Shown piece by piece: positions 1-7,964 of a stretch of DNA of 38,994 nt. Location of the stretch: NCBI GenBank assembly GCA_018818165.1, contig JAHISP010000089.1, positions 1-38,994 on the forward strand. The letters run 5' to 3'. The position numbers were made by a program, and so were the translations under genes. The notes under the pieces are model-generated. The model was not told where the DNA came from, searched no databases, and saw only the letters and a program-made list of their open reading frames with translations. Position 1 is the first letter of the stretch. Each line of letters opens with the position of its first letter. Origin of the DNA: Bacteroidota bacterium. Lineage in GTDB: Bacteria; Bacteroidota; Ignavibacteria; Ignavibacteriales; Melioribacteraceae.

Positions 1-862
1 ATTTGTATTCTTTTACGTCTTCAGCAAATTTTACTTCTACAACATCCGAATATTCATAATTTCCGTCAAAATCCATTTGCTTTAAACGGTACTGTAATTC
101 TCCGTCTAAACCTCCGAGGTTTTTAAAAACCTCGGAGGTTTGAGTATCTGTAAATGAATAATCTTTTGGACTATTTGAATTTCCGTGTCCTTCTAAAAAA
201 CCAATGGTTTCCCATTCACTTTCGCCTTTCACCTTTTTCCTTTCTACTTCAAAACCGTAGTTGTTTACTTCTGTTGCGGTTTGCCATTTTAATGTAACTG
301 AACTTCCGCTTGCTTTTGCAGTAAATACATTGAGTTCTACAGGAAGTGGGGCAGGTATTCCTTCAAAGTCATCAACTGTAATTACTCCAGCCGGATATCC
401 ATCCGCTCCCCATTGGAATCTTGCCCCAACTTTACACGCAACAGCATTTGCCGGAGATGTAAAGTCAGATGTGAGTTTATACCAAATAAAATGAGATGCT
501 GTACTAGTAGAATTATTCGAAATATTTTCTGAAATTATATGTTCAGAAGCATCATACCATTCTACAGCAAGCCACGCATAGCTGCCGCTATTTTCATGAT
601 AAAACCATGCAGAAAGCGTGTACAAAGTACTCGGTGATATCCCGGTAATCATCTCGCTCCTCAGATCATTATCTGCAGTAGTGTGATTTTGAATAACGCA
701 GTACAAACTTTTCGTACCTGTGTGAACGTAGGTATCAGAGGGGGAAATAAATAAATAATTATCTCCCGTCCAATGTTCCGTTCCGCTTTCAAAGCCGCTG
801 TTTTGTATTTGGCTATAAGTTGTAATAGAACTTATAAGAAATAAAAAGAATAATATTTTCAT
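1..862 (-). CDS. Secreted T9SS-style protein with carbohydrate-binding-like domain, 3' end beyond window
   Basis: The frame opens at an ATG at 862 and stays open to the window edge, giving 287 residues without the C-terminus. It begins with a signal peptide (MKILFFLFLISSITTYSQ). Residues about 20-170 look like a jelly-roll, carbohydrate-binding-type domain with aromatic-rich strands (FESGTEHW, SAWFYHENSG, VDDFEG). From about 175 there is the Fn3-like module common just before T9SS sorting domains (PVELNVFTA, LKWQTATEVNNYGFEVER, YRLKQMDFDG). A sorting domain is expected off the edge; that is inference. The last module is closely similar to the same region of the next gene upstream (910-3699), so the two look like paralogues. 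Two repeats interrupt this module: a heptamer array at 218-245 and a 34-bp palindrome at 108-141. The ribosome site is weak (GAG). Ligand unknown. Confidence 0.85.
   Translation of the reverse strand, partial: MKILFFLFLISSITTYSQIQNSGFESGTEHWTGDNYLFISPSDTYVHTGTKSLYCVIQNHTTADNDLRSEMITGISPSTLYTLSAWFYHENSGSYAWLAVEWYDASEHIISENISNNSTSTASHFIWYKLTSDFTSPANAVACKVGARFQWGADGYPAGVITVDDFEGIPAPLPVELNVFTAKASGSSVTLKWQTATEVNNYGFEVERKKVKGESEWETIGFLEGHGNSNSPKDYSFTDTQTSEVFKNLGGLDGELQYRLKQMDFDGNYEYSDVVEVKFAEDVKEYK
108..141. repeat. In-frame 34-bp perfect palindrome, family A copy 1
   Basis: Arms AAACCTCCGAGGTTTTT (108-124) and its exact reverse complement (125-141) with no loop. It lies inside the T9SS-style gene and is translated as TSEVFKNLGGL, in a loop before the strand QYRLKQ. 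A second copy lies at 1271-1304 in the paralogous gene at the homologous position. Confidence 0.9.
218..245. repeat. Degenerate heptamer tandem repeat inside coding sequence
   Basis: Four units of seven bases (ACTTTCG, CCTTTCA, CCTTTTT, CCTTTCT) in tandem. On the coding strand they give the charged segment KKVKGES between FEVER and EWETIG. Because the unit is 7 nt, gain or loss of one unit would shift the frame. The paralogous gene carries a family B palindrome at the same protein position. Confidence 0.6.
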
Positions 863-909
863 ATTAACTCGCTAATAATTATAAACCATTTAACCAATTC
901 GTAAAAGTT

Positions 910-3699
910 CTAACGGAGAAGGAGCATCTTCTTTGTAATAGTATGTTTATTACTTTTAATTTCGTAGAAGTATATTCCACTTGCAAATTTACTTGCATCA
1001 AAGGTTACTTCATGAATACCGACTTTTTCGTTTCCACGAACCAATGTAGCGATTTCTTCACCGATTGCATTGTACACTTTAAGTGTTACAAATGAGTTTG
1101 TTGGTAAATTAAAAGAGATTTTTGTACTTGGATTAAAAGGATTAGGATAGTTTTGTTCTAAACTAAATTCTGTTGGTAATTCAGAATTAATGCTAACTTC
1201 CACAACATCAGAATATTTAAATTGTCCGTCAATATCGAGCTGTTTTAATCTGTATTGAATTACACCATCAAAACCTTCGAGGTTTTGGAAAACCTCGAAG
1301 GTTTGAGAATCTGTAAATGTATAATCTTTTGGACTGTTTGAATTTCCGTGTCCTTCCACAAATCCAATCGTCTCCCAATTATTACACAGATTAGAAATCT
1401 GTGCTACGCAACGTTCTATTTCAAAACCGTAGTTGTTTACTTCTGTGGCCGTTTGCCAATTTAGAACGACTTCGTTTCCATTGTTTATTGCAGTAAAAGA
1501 AGTTAGTTCAACAGGTAATTCTCCGCTTGTTATGTTGTATCTATCTGCCAAATATTGCTCAACTGCATTTCTGTCTTCAGTGCTTAAAACCGCATTATAT
1601 AAAATCACTTCGGCTATATCGCCATTTAAGTAGTAAGATCCGTCACTTCTTATACCAAGCAATAAATTTCCAGAATTTGAAGAGAGAATATTCGACGAAG
1701 ATGTCCCTCCGTCGATTCCATCAACGCGGACTGCGCCACCAGTTGAACTTGCTCTTGCTGAAAAGACGTGTGTATTTCCATCAGAGTAATTTCCATCGCT
1801 TGCTTTATCAAGATAAACTGAAGTTGTTGGAATAAACCTTGCTCCAGCAGCTCCGTTTAAATGATATTCATATTGCTCCAATGAACTACCGGCTATTAAA
1901 AACTGAACATCTCCCAAACTCGATTTTGCCACAAAAAACATTTCATAAGCATTGTTTTGTATTCCAAGTGTAGTAGAAGTTGGCAAATTCATTTTAGATG
2001 TTGTTCCGTTAAAACGAATTATTGGGTTTCCGTTTATTTGATTATCTACCCACATTGGCTGATTGGCACCGTTTGTTTGAATAGCATCATTATCAAAACC
2101 GGAAACATCTCCCCAAGTTGAAACATAATTACTCGAAGATGTTATTTCTAAATCGGCACGCAAGTGCATCTTTAAATTTGCTGTAGGCAATGGCGATAAA
2201 AATATTTTTTTACTTTCGCTCTGAGTAGTATTTGACACCAATTTACAATAATAAAAAGTCTCGTTTGTTAGAAAACTTATTTCTTGACTTACATTGGCGT
2301 CTTGCCCCGCCAGAATGGTTACTTGTTGAAGCGTGGTGCTTTGGTTCAAATTATCGGGATCGGTTCCGTAAATAAAGTAATAGTTTACTGTTTCGCTCTG
2401 TGCGGGGTTGCCCGAAATTGCTCCGTTTGCTGTAAAAGAAGTTGGTGAATTTTGTGTAAGCGATGTTATACCTGGTGTAAGCGGAGGTACTTCAGCCGGA
2501 GTTGCCGAAGCAATTTTCAATTTACCGTTTAGTGCATATTCTGCGTATCCAAATGTATTTCCGGTTCTGATAAATGAATATGAATCCGGTTCGTCTTTAT
2601 CATAAACCGTAATATAAACATCCCAAACTTCATTGCTTAAAGTTATATTTTGAATTTCGTATCCGTTAAGCGTATAAGTGTGTTCAGTACCAGATGCATT
2701 TCGGAAAACATAAGTATGTGCAACATCGTCGCGGTTATAGATTTCAAAAGTAGCCGAAGACGGCGTAGATGATAAACTTTGTATATCTAAGTAAAATCCT
2801 TCTTCGTAATAATAAACATCAGGACTTACATTTGCAAATTGTACCCCGTCAACCGATATAGTTGGAGCGTAACCACCGGCTTGTTCAACAAAAAATACCG
2901 CACTATTTGCCTCGATTGTTATGTTAGTTGCCGAAGGAACTTCTTCTACACTTACATTTACAGCTTGAGTACTACTCGAATTGTATATTTTATAAAGTTG
3001 GACATTACTGCTATTAATTCTTCCTAAATTTTTTATGCGTATATAATCTCTGGAGAGTTTTGGTTCTGTAGATAGTCTTGTGGTTGGGAGTATTTGTCTA
3101 AATAGAATGTAATCGTATTCGAATGTAATAACTTCATTTTCCGGGACATAAATTTCTGATGTTTGCATAGCATAGACTGTAACTGAATTTACATCTTTAT
3201 ACACAACAGTAACGTCATACGAATTATAATTAATAAGAGTCATTAAGCTATTAGATCCGTTGGAATATTCAGGTTGAATATCTATTTTTCTTGTAGGGTT
3301 AACTGCTGTTGCCACAAAATTTTGACTGCAGTAGGTGTCATTTTCGTTTATTACTTTAATGCGGAAATTAATTTTTGTTCGCACAGAAGACAATTGATTA
3401 TTCGGAATAGTTATATTGGCGCTAATATTTACATCACTGCTTCCGGTAACCGTGCCAGGCGTAGCTGAAACGTTGAACCCATAATTTTCGGTTTCACCAT
3501 ACTCAAAAAAGACATAACAATTGGTGCCGTTGGCATTAACAATTCCGTTGAGTGTCGCCGTAAAAGAACCGGCACCTGTATGTGGGGTAACTGCATTAAC
3601 ATTTGTTGCTTTGCGAGTTTGTAAAGTTGGCGTTTGGGCAATATTTTGTGTTACGGCAAGAAAAGTAAACACAACAAATAAAGCAATTTTTGTTTTCAT
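910..3699 (-). CDS. T9SS type A sorting domain protein with LamG-like domain
   Basis: 929 residues with signal peptide MKTKIALFVVFTFLAVTQNIAQ, so exported across the inner membrane. An Fn3-like region follows (about 35-130), then poorly recognised beta-rich sequence (130-400), a second Fn3-like region (about 405-505), and a concanavalin/LamG-like domain (about 510-730; LRADLEITSSSNYVSTWGDVSG is its typical opening, WGDVSG the key part). Residues about 740-840 form the Fn3-like module with NWQTATEVNNYGFEIER. The C-terminus is a type A sorting domain (QNYPNPFNPST, ASGIYFYEI, KKMLLLR), which in known systems directs secretion through the Por/T9SS outer-membrane machine and surface attachment. 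Two palindromes interrupt the Fn3-like module. Probably a surface adhesin or binding protein; the target is unknown. It sits 47 nt upstream of its paralogue. Confidence 0.9.
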   Translation of the reverse strand: MKTKIALFVVFTFLAVTQNIAQTPTLQTRKATNVNAVTPHTGAGSFTATLNGIVNANGTNCYVFFEYGETENYGFNVSATPGTVTGSSDVNISANITIPNNQLSSVRTKINFRIKVINENDTYCSQNFVATAVNPTRKIDIQPEYSNGSNSLMTLINYNSYDVTVVYKDVNSVTVYAMQTSEIYVPENEVITFEYDYILFRQILPTTRLSTEPKLSRDYIRIKNLGRINSSNVQLYKIYNSSSTQAVNVSVEEVPSATNITIEANSAVFFVEQAGGYAPTISVDGVQFANVSPDVYYYEEGFYLDIQSLSSTPSSATFEIYNRDDVAHTYVFRNASGTEHTYTLNGYEIQNITLSNEVWDVYITVYDKDEPDSYSFIRTGNTFGYAEYALNGKLKIASATPAEVPPLTPGITSLTQNSPTSFTANGAISGNPAQSETVNYYFIYGTDPDNLNQSTTLQQVTILAGQDANVSQEISFLTNETFYYCKLVSNTTQSESKKIFLSPLPTANLKMHLRADLEITSSSNYVSTWGDVSGFDNDAIQTNGANQPMWVDNQINGNPIIRFNGTTSKMNLPTSTTLGIQNNAYEMFFVAKSSLGDVQFLIAGSSLEQYEYHLNGAAGARFIPTTSVYLDKASDGNYSDGNTHVFSARASSTGGAVRVDGIDGGTSSSNILSSNSGNLLLGIRSDGSYYLNGDIAEVILYNAVLSTEDRNAVEQYLADRYNITSGELPVELTSFTAINNGNEVVLNWQTATEVNNYGFEIERCVAQISNLCNNWETIGFVEGHGNSNSPKDYTFTDSQTFEVFQNLEGFDGVIQYRLKQLDIDGQFKYSDVVEVSINSELPTEFSLEQNYPNPFNPSTKISFNLPTNSFVTLKVYNAIGEEIATLVRGNEKVGIHEVTFDASKFASGIYFYEIKSNKHTITKKMLLLR
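1271..1304. repeat. In-frame 34-bp palindrome, family A copy 2
   Basis: Arms AAACCTTCGAGGTTTT (1271-1286) and AAAACCTCGAAGGTTT (1289-1304) around a GG centre. Translated as QTFEVFQNLEGF. Compared with copy 1 (108-141), arm position 7 changes C to T and the paired base in the other arm changes G to A, so pairing is kept. Confidence 0.9.
1385..1403. repeat. In-frame palindrome, family B copy 1
   Basis: Arms CACAGATT (1385-1392) and AATCTGTG (1396-1403) around AGA, followed by CTACG. On the coding strand it gives VAQISNLC between FEIER and NWETIGF, a place where related modules have a short loop. The arm core and the CTACG tail are shared with 4858-4878. Confidence 0.7.
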
Positions 3700-3970
3700 T
3701 ATAAACCTAATTTAAATCATCAATTTCTATTAAATAATTCTATTTTCTGGAGAAAATTACCTTCTTTTAAAAATCTTTTCAATAGCATAAAGATGTTATT
3801 TTAATCGATGATATTTTCGAAAAATATCCCCTCAAAAAAAAAAAATTAAAACCCAGTGATAATTAAGTTTATTGTTAATTTTATTTCATTAGAATTAATT
3901 TCTTTGTTTCCAAATTGTTCTTTATTGATGTACTTGATTTCTAAATTTTTAGGCTTATAAATATAAATTC
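3700..3970. other. Longest gene-free stretch; AT-rich, no gene seen
   Basis: 271 bp between the barrel-protein stop and the start of the LamG-like protein gene. It holds a run of 12 A (3834-3845), a near-palindrome GATATTTTCGAAAAATATC at 3809-3827 and a degenerate family D palindrome at 3781-3800. The hairpin and the A run are in the wrong order for an intrinsic terminator of the minus-strand gene upstream. No clear promoter boxes could be assigned; one for the 910-3699 gene is expected here. Confidence 0.6.
3781..3800. repeat. Degenerate intergenic palindrome, family D copy 1
   Basis: AATAGCAT, four bases, then ATGTTATT, one mismatch from a perfect inverted repeat. The same core is perfect at 8770-8791 and partly kept at 9555-9572. 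Confidence 0.45.
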
Positions 3971-4633
3971 TCACAAAAAGTAAAAAATACCCAGTCCATA
4001 ATTAACAAAGCTGGTTGTAGATTTGCTGGAATTTGATACAGTTGTACTTCCATCAGAAGTCAATTCTGATTGCGATATTTCCAATCCATTTCCATCAATT
4101 GACAACACAAAATTCAATCCAAGTTTTTCTGAAAACAAATAATTGAATCCTGCCCCTATTTTATAACCAAGCACAGCTTTACTTTGACTCTCACCAATAT
4201 TGAATTCTTCTCCATTTATTTTAATAGCATTTGCCTCTATTTTTGCAATATGCGTCCCAAGAGAAAGCATTAAATAAGGTTGAAAATCATTTCTTGAAAA
4301 ATAATAGTAAACATCAAGCATTATTGGGATTATTGAGTATGGAATTTCAACTTCAACTTTTATGTTTTCGCCAGCAAGTTCTGATATTTTTTGGGAATGG
4401 TAGTCATTATCTGCATTCCATTTTATATATCCAATACTAGCTCCGATATCCCAACTATCGCTAATTTTGTATGCAAGCCCCAAATTTGCACCGAAACCAG
4501 GTTTGTATAAATCACCCAAATCACCCATTGGGGAAGTATAATCTAATCCAGCATTAAGCCTTATATTAGATTGAGCAAATGTTAAAGTTGTAACTAATAA
4601 TAATGCTAAAGAAATGAGGATGAACTTTTTCAT
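3971..4633 (-). CDS. Outer-membrane beta-barrel protein (OMP_b-brl type)
   Basis: 220 residues with signal peptide MKKFILISLALLLVTTLTFAQ. The mature part has alternating amphipathic strands (IRLNAGLDYTSPMGDLGDLY, GANLGLAYKI, DIGASIGYIKW, IPIMLDVYYYF, LGYKIGAGFNYLF) and ends in the aromatic-rich strand YGLGIFYFL, as expected for a small 8- to 10-strand barrel inserted in the outer membrane. The start is supported by an AAAGG about 10 nt upstream. It follows the T9SS propeller gene by 39 nt and may be co-transcribed. Such small barrels are often of unknown function; a porin or structural role is a guess. Confidence 0.8.
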   Translation of the reverse strand: MKKFILISLALLLVTTLTFAQSNIRLNAGLDYTSPMGDLGDLYKPGFGANLGLAYKISDSWDIGASIGYIKWNADNDYHSQKISELAGENIKVEVEIPYSIIPIMLDVYYYFSRNDFQPYLMLSLGTHIAKIEANAIKINGEEFNIGESQSKAVLGYKIGAGFNYLFSEKLGLNFVLSIDGNGLEISQSELTSDGSTTVSNSSKSTTSFVNYGLGIFYFL

Positions 4634-4672
4634 TGTATTTTACCTTTATATTTGGTTAATATTTAATTAAGA

Positions 4673-7432
4673 TTATTTCATCAAAACAAACTTTTTAGAT
4701 TGATTAAACTCACCACTTTGCAATTTGTATATATAAACTCCACTTGCTAAATTAGAAGCATCAAATTTTACTTTGTAATTACCCACATTTTGTCTTTCAT
4801 TTACCAAAGTCGCGACTTCTTTTCCGAGCATATCATAAATTTTTAATGTTGTTTGTGGCACAGAATAGTATTCTGTGCTACGAGGTATTGAATAACTTAT
4901 AATCGTGCTTGGATTAAACGGATTTGGATAATTTTGTTCCAAAACGAACCCTGTTGGAGTTAAATCATCTTCATTTACATCAGTTGTAGTAAAAGTTGAG
5001 CTAAAAGCTCCTTTTCCAAAAGTTCCAATTACTACTTTCCCATCTACTGGACGAACATCAATTGTTTCAACAACTGTATTTCCAATTTCTACAGGCGCTT
5101 CCAAATTCCATTTTGTATCAGAACCATTTAAAGTTGAAGTAGAATATAACCCAGTTGAAGTTGCAGCAAAATAAACTAATCCATCTGAAATTGGCAGAAT
5201 TTTTACGTCTCTAATTGAAGGACCGTTTCCAGAACCATCTGAAAATTCCTCCAAGTTTCCGCTAACAGCCACCCATGAGCTACCGCCATTATCTGAATAA
5301 AACATACTAACTACGCCATAGTTTGAATATGAAACTAAAATACAATTTTCATCGTTTGGTTTTGTGGCAATTGCGGAAATATTGGCGTTTGGAAAATCAC
5401 TTGATGAAATATTTTCCAGTGGTGAATTAATATCCGCAGCATTTGTAATTTTGTAAATTTGTCCGCCATTATCACCAACATAAAGTAAATTATTTTTTGC
5501 CTTTGTGGTTGCTAATGCGGTAACATTCTGATAATCAACAACACCGTTAAAAACTTCCCAATTAATAGAGGTTGGTTCATCATTTCCATTTGGAATAGCT
5601 AATAAATTACTGTTCCGCCAAACTTTATCCCCAGCCGCAAGAAACATAACATTGGGGTTATTAGAATCTAATATATATGGAGTTTTGAAATCAAAATTAT
5701 CTGCGCCAGCAGGTTTAACCAATGCAACGTTTTCTGATAAATCAATTCTGTATATATCACCCTCTTGGCTTGATACATATAAATGCGTACTTCCATCGGC
5801 AATTGCTGTTACCATTCCATCACCGCCACCAGTAACTCTCCAATCAGATTTTGTATTTGGTGTCATATCAAGATATGAACCATTATCTTGCAATCCACCA
5901 GAAAGAAATCCATTATTTGCAGTTACATGATCAATAGCTACTGACCAGAATTGGGTAGTGGTATATCCATTATTTAAGTATTCCCAAGCGACTAAATTTG
6001 CAGTAATATCGTTTGATTTACTAATTCCTCCATCATGAGCTGAAAACACAACTTTAGGATTGGATGGCAAAAAGAAAAATCCATGTTGATCGGGATGATG
6101 ATTTTTGTACATATCAATGTTGTTTTCTGTAGCATATCCACCAATCCAATTATCTGAATTAAGTTTTGTCGCAAATCCATCGGTAGTTCTATAAATATTT
6201 GTACCACCAATAATTACAAAATTTTCATCGTCTGGTTTTACTTTCAAAATTACATCATAGCCAGTTTGAGTTTGGAAACCAGCGACTGGGTCAATATAAT
6301 CTGGAAGATTTTGGCTCAAATCTGTCCAAGTGCCAAATTCATTATCATACCGCCAAAGGCTGGAAAAATCACCTTCTTCGCCTTCAATTCCAAAACCTGG
6401 AGTTGTGGCAACAACGTACAAAATATTATCATTACTTGGCGCATTTGTTATAACAATTCTTTGAATCGAAGCGGGCCAAAATGAAGGAGTAATATTTGTC
6501 CAATCGAATTTATTATCAGAATAATATATTCCACTATTAATACCTGAGCCAAGTGCTGCAAAAACTCTACCACCAGTAGTAACTGAAACGCTTGAAAAAT
6601 GTGATATTTCACTTAAATCACCAGCTCCTGAAATAGAATATTCCCAAGTTTCACCTCCATCAACTGAGCCATAAACTCCTCCAAGACATGCAGCCCAAAT
6701 TTCATCTTGCTCCAAATTGCTTTCATTTATATCTAAATTCCAAACAATTTGAAATGGATGAAATGAATATGCGGGTGAATTTGATTGTGTGTTTACAAGC
6801 GGAACCCAAGTTTGACCGTTATCGTTAGATTTATAAACTCCATTTCCTAACAAACCACCAAGTCCATTACCATCAGGCCAAATGTTGGCGTAATATTCAC
6901 CAGTTCCATAATACCAATTATTCGTTTTCCCACTTCTTGTATCTTGCACTATGCTTGTTACATTTTGAATAAATGTTGGGTCAGTTACGCTTGTCCAATC
7001 TTCTCCACTATTAGTTGAACGCCATGCACCACCTTCTGCCGCTGCCGCAATTAGTATATTGGGATTATTAATATCAGGAATAATATCTTTTGTGCGTCCA
7101 CCTTGATTATTTGGACCTTCTGAAACCCAATTTGCGGATTTAATTTTATTGTTTTTATATTGATACGCTTCTTTTTTTATAGGTAATTTCTTGGAAAATG
7201 CTAATTCCTTTTTTCTAATATCATCTGGTATTTTATTTGTGATAGGATTTTTCAACCTCTCATACTGCCAATTTATCATATCGGTATATGATTTTGTTGC
7301 CTTCATATCTTTAATAATTTTCGATAATTTTGAACTGCTATCAACTTCAAACAAATTTGAAGTGTAACTAACTACAATTAGAACTGCAAAAGCACTAATT
7401 ATTCCAACTAATTTTTTTGCCTTAATTTTCAT
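4673..7432 (-). CDS. T9SS type A sorting domain protein with sortilin/BNR-type beta-propeller
   Basis: 919 residues from the ATG at 7432. I prefer this start to the upstream ATG at 7504 because it follows AGAGG at good spacing, begins the hydrophobic export signal (MKIKAKKLVGIISAFAVLIV) and removes an overlap with the lipoprotein gene before it. Residues about 95-800 carry many Asp-box or VPS10/sialidase-type repeats (NSGEDWTSV, SNDNGQTWVPL, SVDGGETWEY, SDNGGSSWVAV), implying one or two large beta-propellers of the kind seen in surface glycan-binding or hydrolase-like proteins. The C-terminus is a type A sorting domain (QNYPNPFNPST, ASGVYIYKL, KKFVLMK), so surface export by T9SS is expected. 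No catalytic residues could be assigned. A family B palindrome lies inside the sorting domain. Confidence 0.88.
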   Translation of the reverse strand: MKIKAKKLVGIISAFAVLIVVSYTSNLFEVDSSSKLSKIIKDMKATKSYTDMINWQYERLKNPITNKIPDDIRKKELAFSKKLPIKKEAYQYKNNKIKSANWVSEGPNNQGGRTKDIIPDINNPNILIAAAAEGGAWRSTNSGEDWTSVTDPTFIQNVTSIVQDTRSGKTNNWYYGTGEYYANIWPDGNGLGGLLGNGVYKSNDNGQTWVPLVNTQSNSPAYSFHPFQIVWNLDINESNLEQDEIWAACLGGVYGSVDGGETWEYSISGAGDLSEISHFSSVSVTTGGRVFAALGSGINSGIYYSDNKFDWTNITPSFWPASIQRIVITNAPSNDNILYVVATTPGFGIEGEEGDFSSLWRYDNEFGTWTDLSQNLPDYIDPVAGFQTQTGYDVILKVKPDDENFVIIGGTNIYRTTDGFATKLNSDNWIGGYATENNIDMYKNHHPDQHGFFFLPSNPKVVFSAHDGGISKSNDITANLVAWEYLNNGYTTTQFWSVAIDHVTANNGFLSGGLQDNGSYLDMTPNTKSDWRVTGGGDGMVTAIADGSTHLYVSSQEGDIYRIDLSENVALVKPAGADNFDFKTPYILDSNNPNVMFLAAGDKVWRNSNLLAIPNGNDEPTSINWEVFNGVVDYQNVTALATTKAKNNLLYVGDNGGQIYKITNAADINSPLENISSSDFPNANISAIATKPNDENCILVSYSNYGVVSMFYSDNGGSSWVAVSGNLEEFSDGSGNGPSIRDVKILPISDGLVYFAATSTGLYSTSTLNGSDTKWNLEAPVEIGNTVVETIDVRPVDGKVVIGTFGKGAFSSTFTTTDVNEDDLTPTGFVLEQNYPNPFNPSTIISYSIPRSTEYYSVPQTTLKIYDMLGKEVATLVNERQNVGNYKVKFDASNLASGVYIYKLQSGEFNQSKKFVLMK
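4858..4878. repeat. In-frame palindrome, family B copy 2
   Basis: Arms GCACAGAATA (4858-4867) and TATTCTGTGC (4869-4878) with a single-base centre, followed by TACG. It is translated as STEYYSVP inside the sorting domain, between SYSIP and TTLKIYDML, where homologous domains normally have a tight turn. The reading frame relative to the element differs from copy 1 (1385-1403). Confidence 0.8.
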
Positions 7433-7457
7433 TTTTTCCTCTATAACTTTTAATGGT

Positions 7458-7937
7458 TTAATACGTTTCATAAAAATCAATCGAATAGCTATTCTTGTCC
7501 ACATTATTTTTTCCAGAATAGCTGGCTAATACTTTAATATTGCCTTTAAATTTATCGTTTTCTTTTAGTCCAGGTAGTTTTCTACTTAAACTGGGTATTA
7601 AATCATCTGTCGTTTTTGACAATGTGAAAACAAAATGGACTTTTATGGAATCGTTTAATTGCAATGATGGACTCTGTTTACCGCTTCCAAAAATGGAATC
7701 AACTTTTACTAATGCCCAGCAAGGAACTTTGCTGCATGGACTGTTTAAATCCTTTGATAATTTGTCTTTTTCAATTGAAATAATTGTTCCGCTAATAAAA
7801 AGTGAGCCTCTTGGAATATTTAATTCACTTTTAATATGCGAATCTTCATCTGGAATAATTCTGTTATTTGAGCACGCAACTGTTAAAAGTATTACAATCA
7901 GCGACAAAGTAATTTTTATTTTATTAAATAAATTCAT
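7458..7937 (-). CDS. Small lipoprotein of unknown function
   Basis: 159 residues. The N-terminus MNLFNKIKITLSLIVILLTVAC is a lipoprotein signal with lipobox LTVAC, so the mature protein should be lipid-anchored at Cys22. The rest is soluble, with a CSKVPC pair at about residues 68-73 that could form a disulfide, and a beta-rich pattern (LFISGTIISIEKD, WALVKVDSIFG, IKVHFVFTL) resembling an OB-like or small-barrel fold; that resemblance is inference. I do not recognise the family. It lies 27 nt after the 239-residue lipoprotein gene and 25 nt before the propeller gene, so the three are probably one transcript. Confidence 0.75.
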   Translation of the reverse strand: MNLFNKIKITLSLIVILLTVACSNNRIIPDEDSHIKSELNIPRGSLFISGTIISIEKDKLSKDLNSPCSKVPCWALVKVDSIFGSGKQSPSLQLNDSIKVHFVFTLSKTTDDLIPSLSRKLPGLKENDKFKGNIKVLASYSGKNNVDKNSYSIDFYETY

Positions 7938-7964
7938 CTTTTTCTCTTTCCAATTAAAAAATAT

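Noticed and set aside
3809-3845. Near-palindrome next to a 12-A run as a terminator
   Set aside because: On the minus strand the T run precedes the hairpin instead of following it, and no plus-strand gene needs one.
7433-7504. Upstream start for the T9SS propeller protein
   Set aside because: It would overlap the lipoprotein gene and put 24 charged residues before the export signal; the ATG at 7432 has a proper ribosome site.
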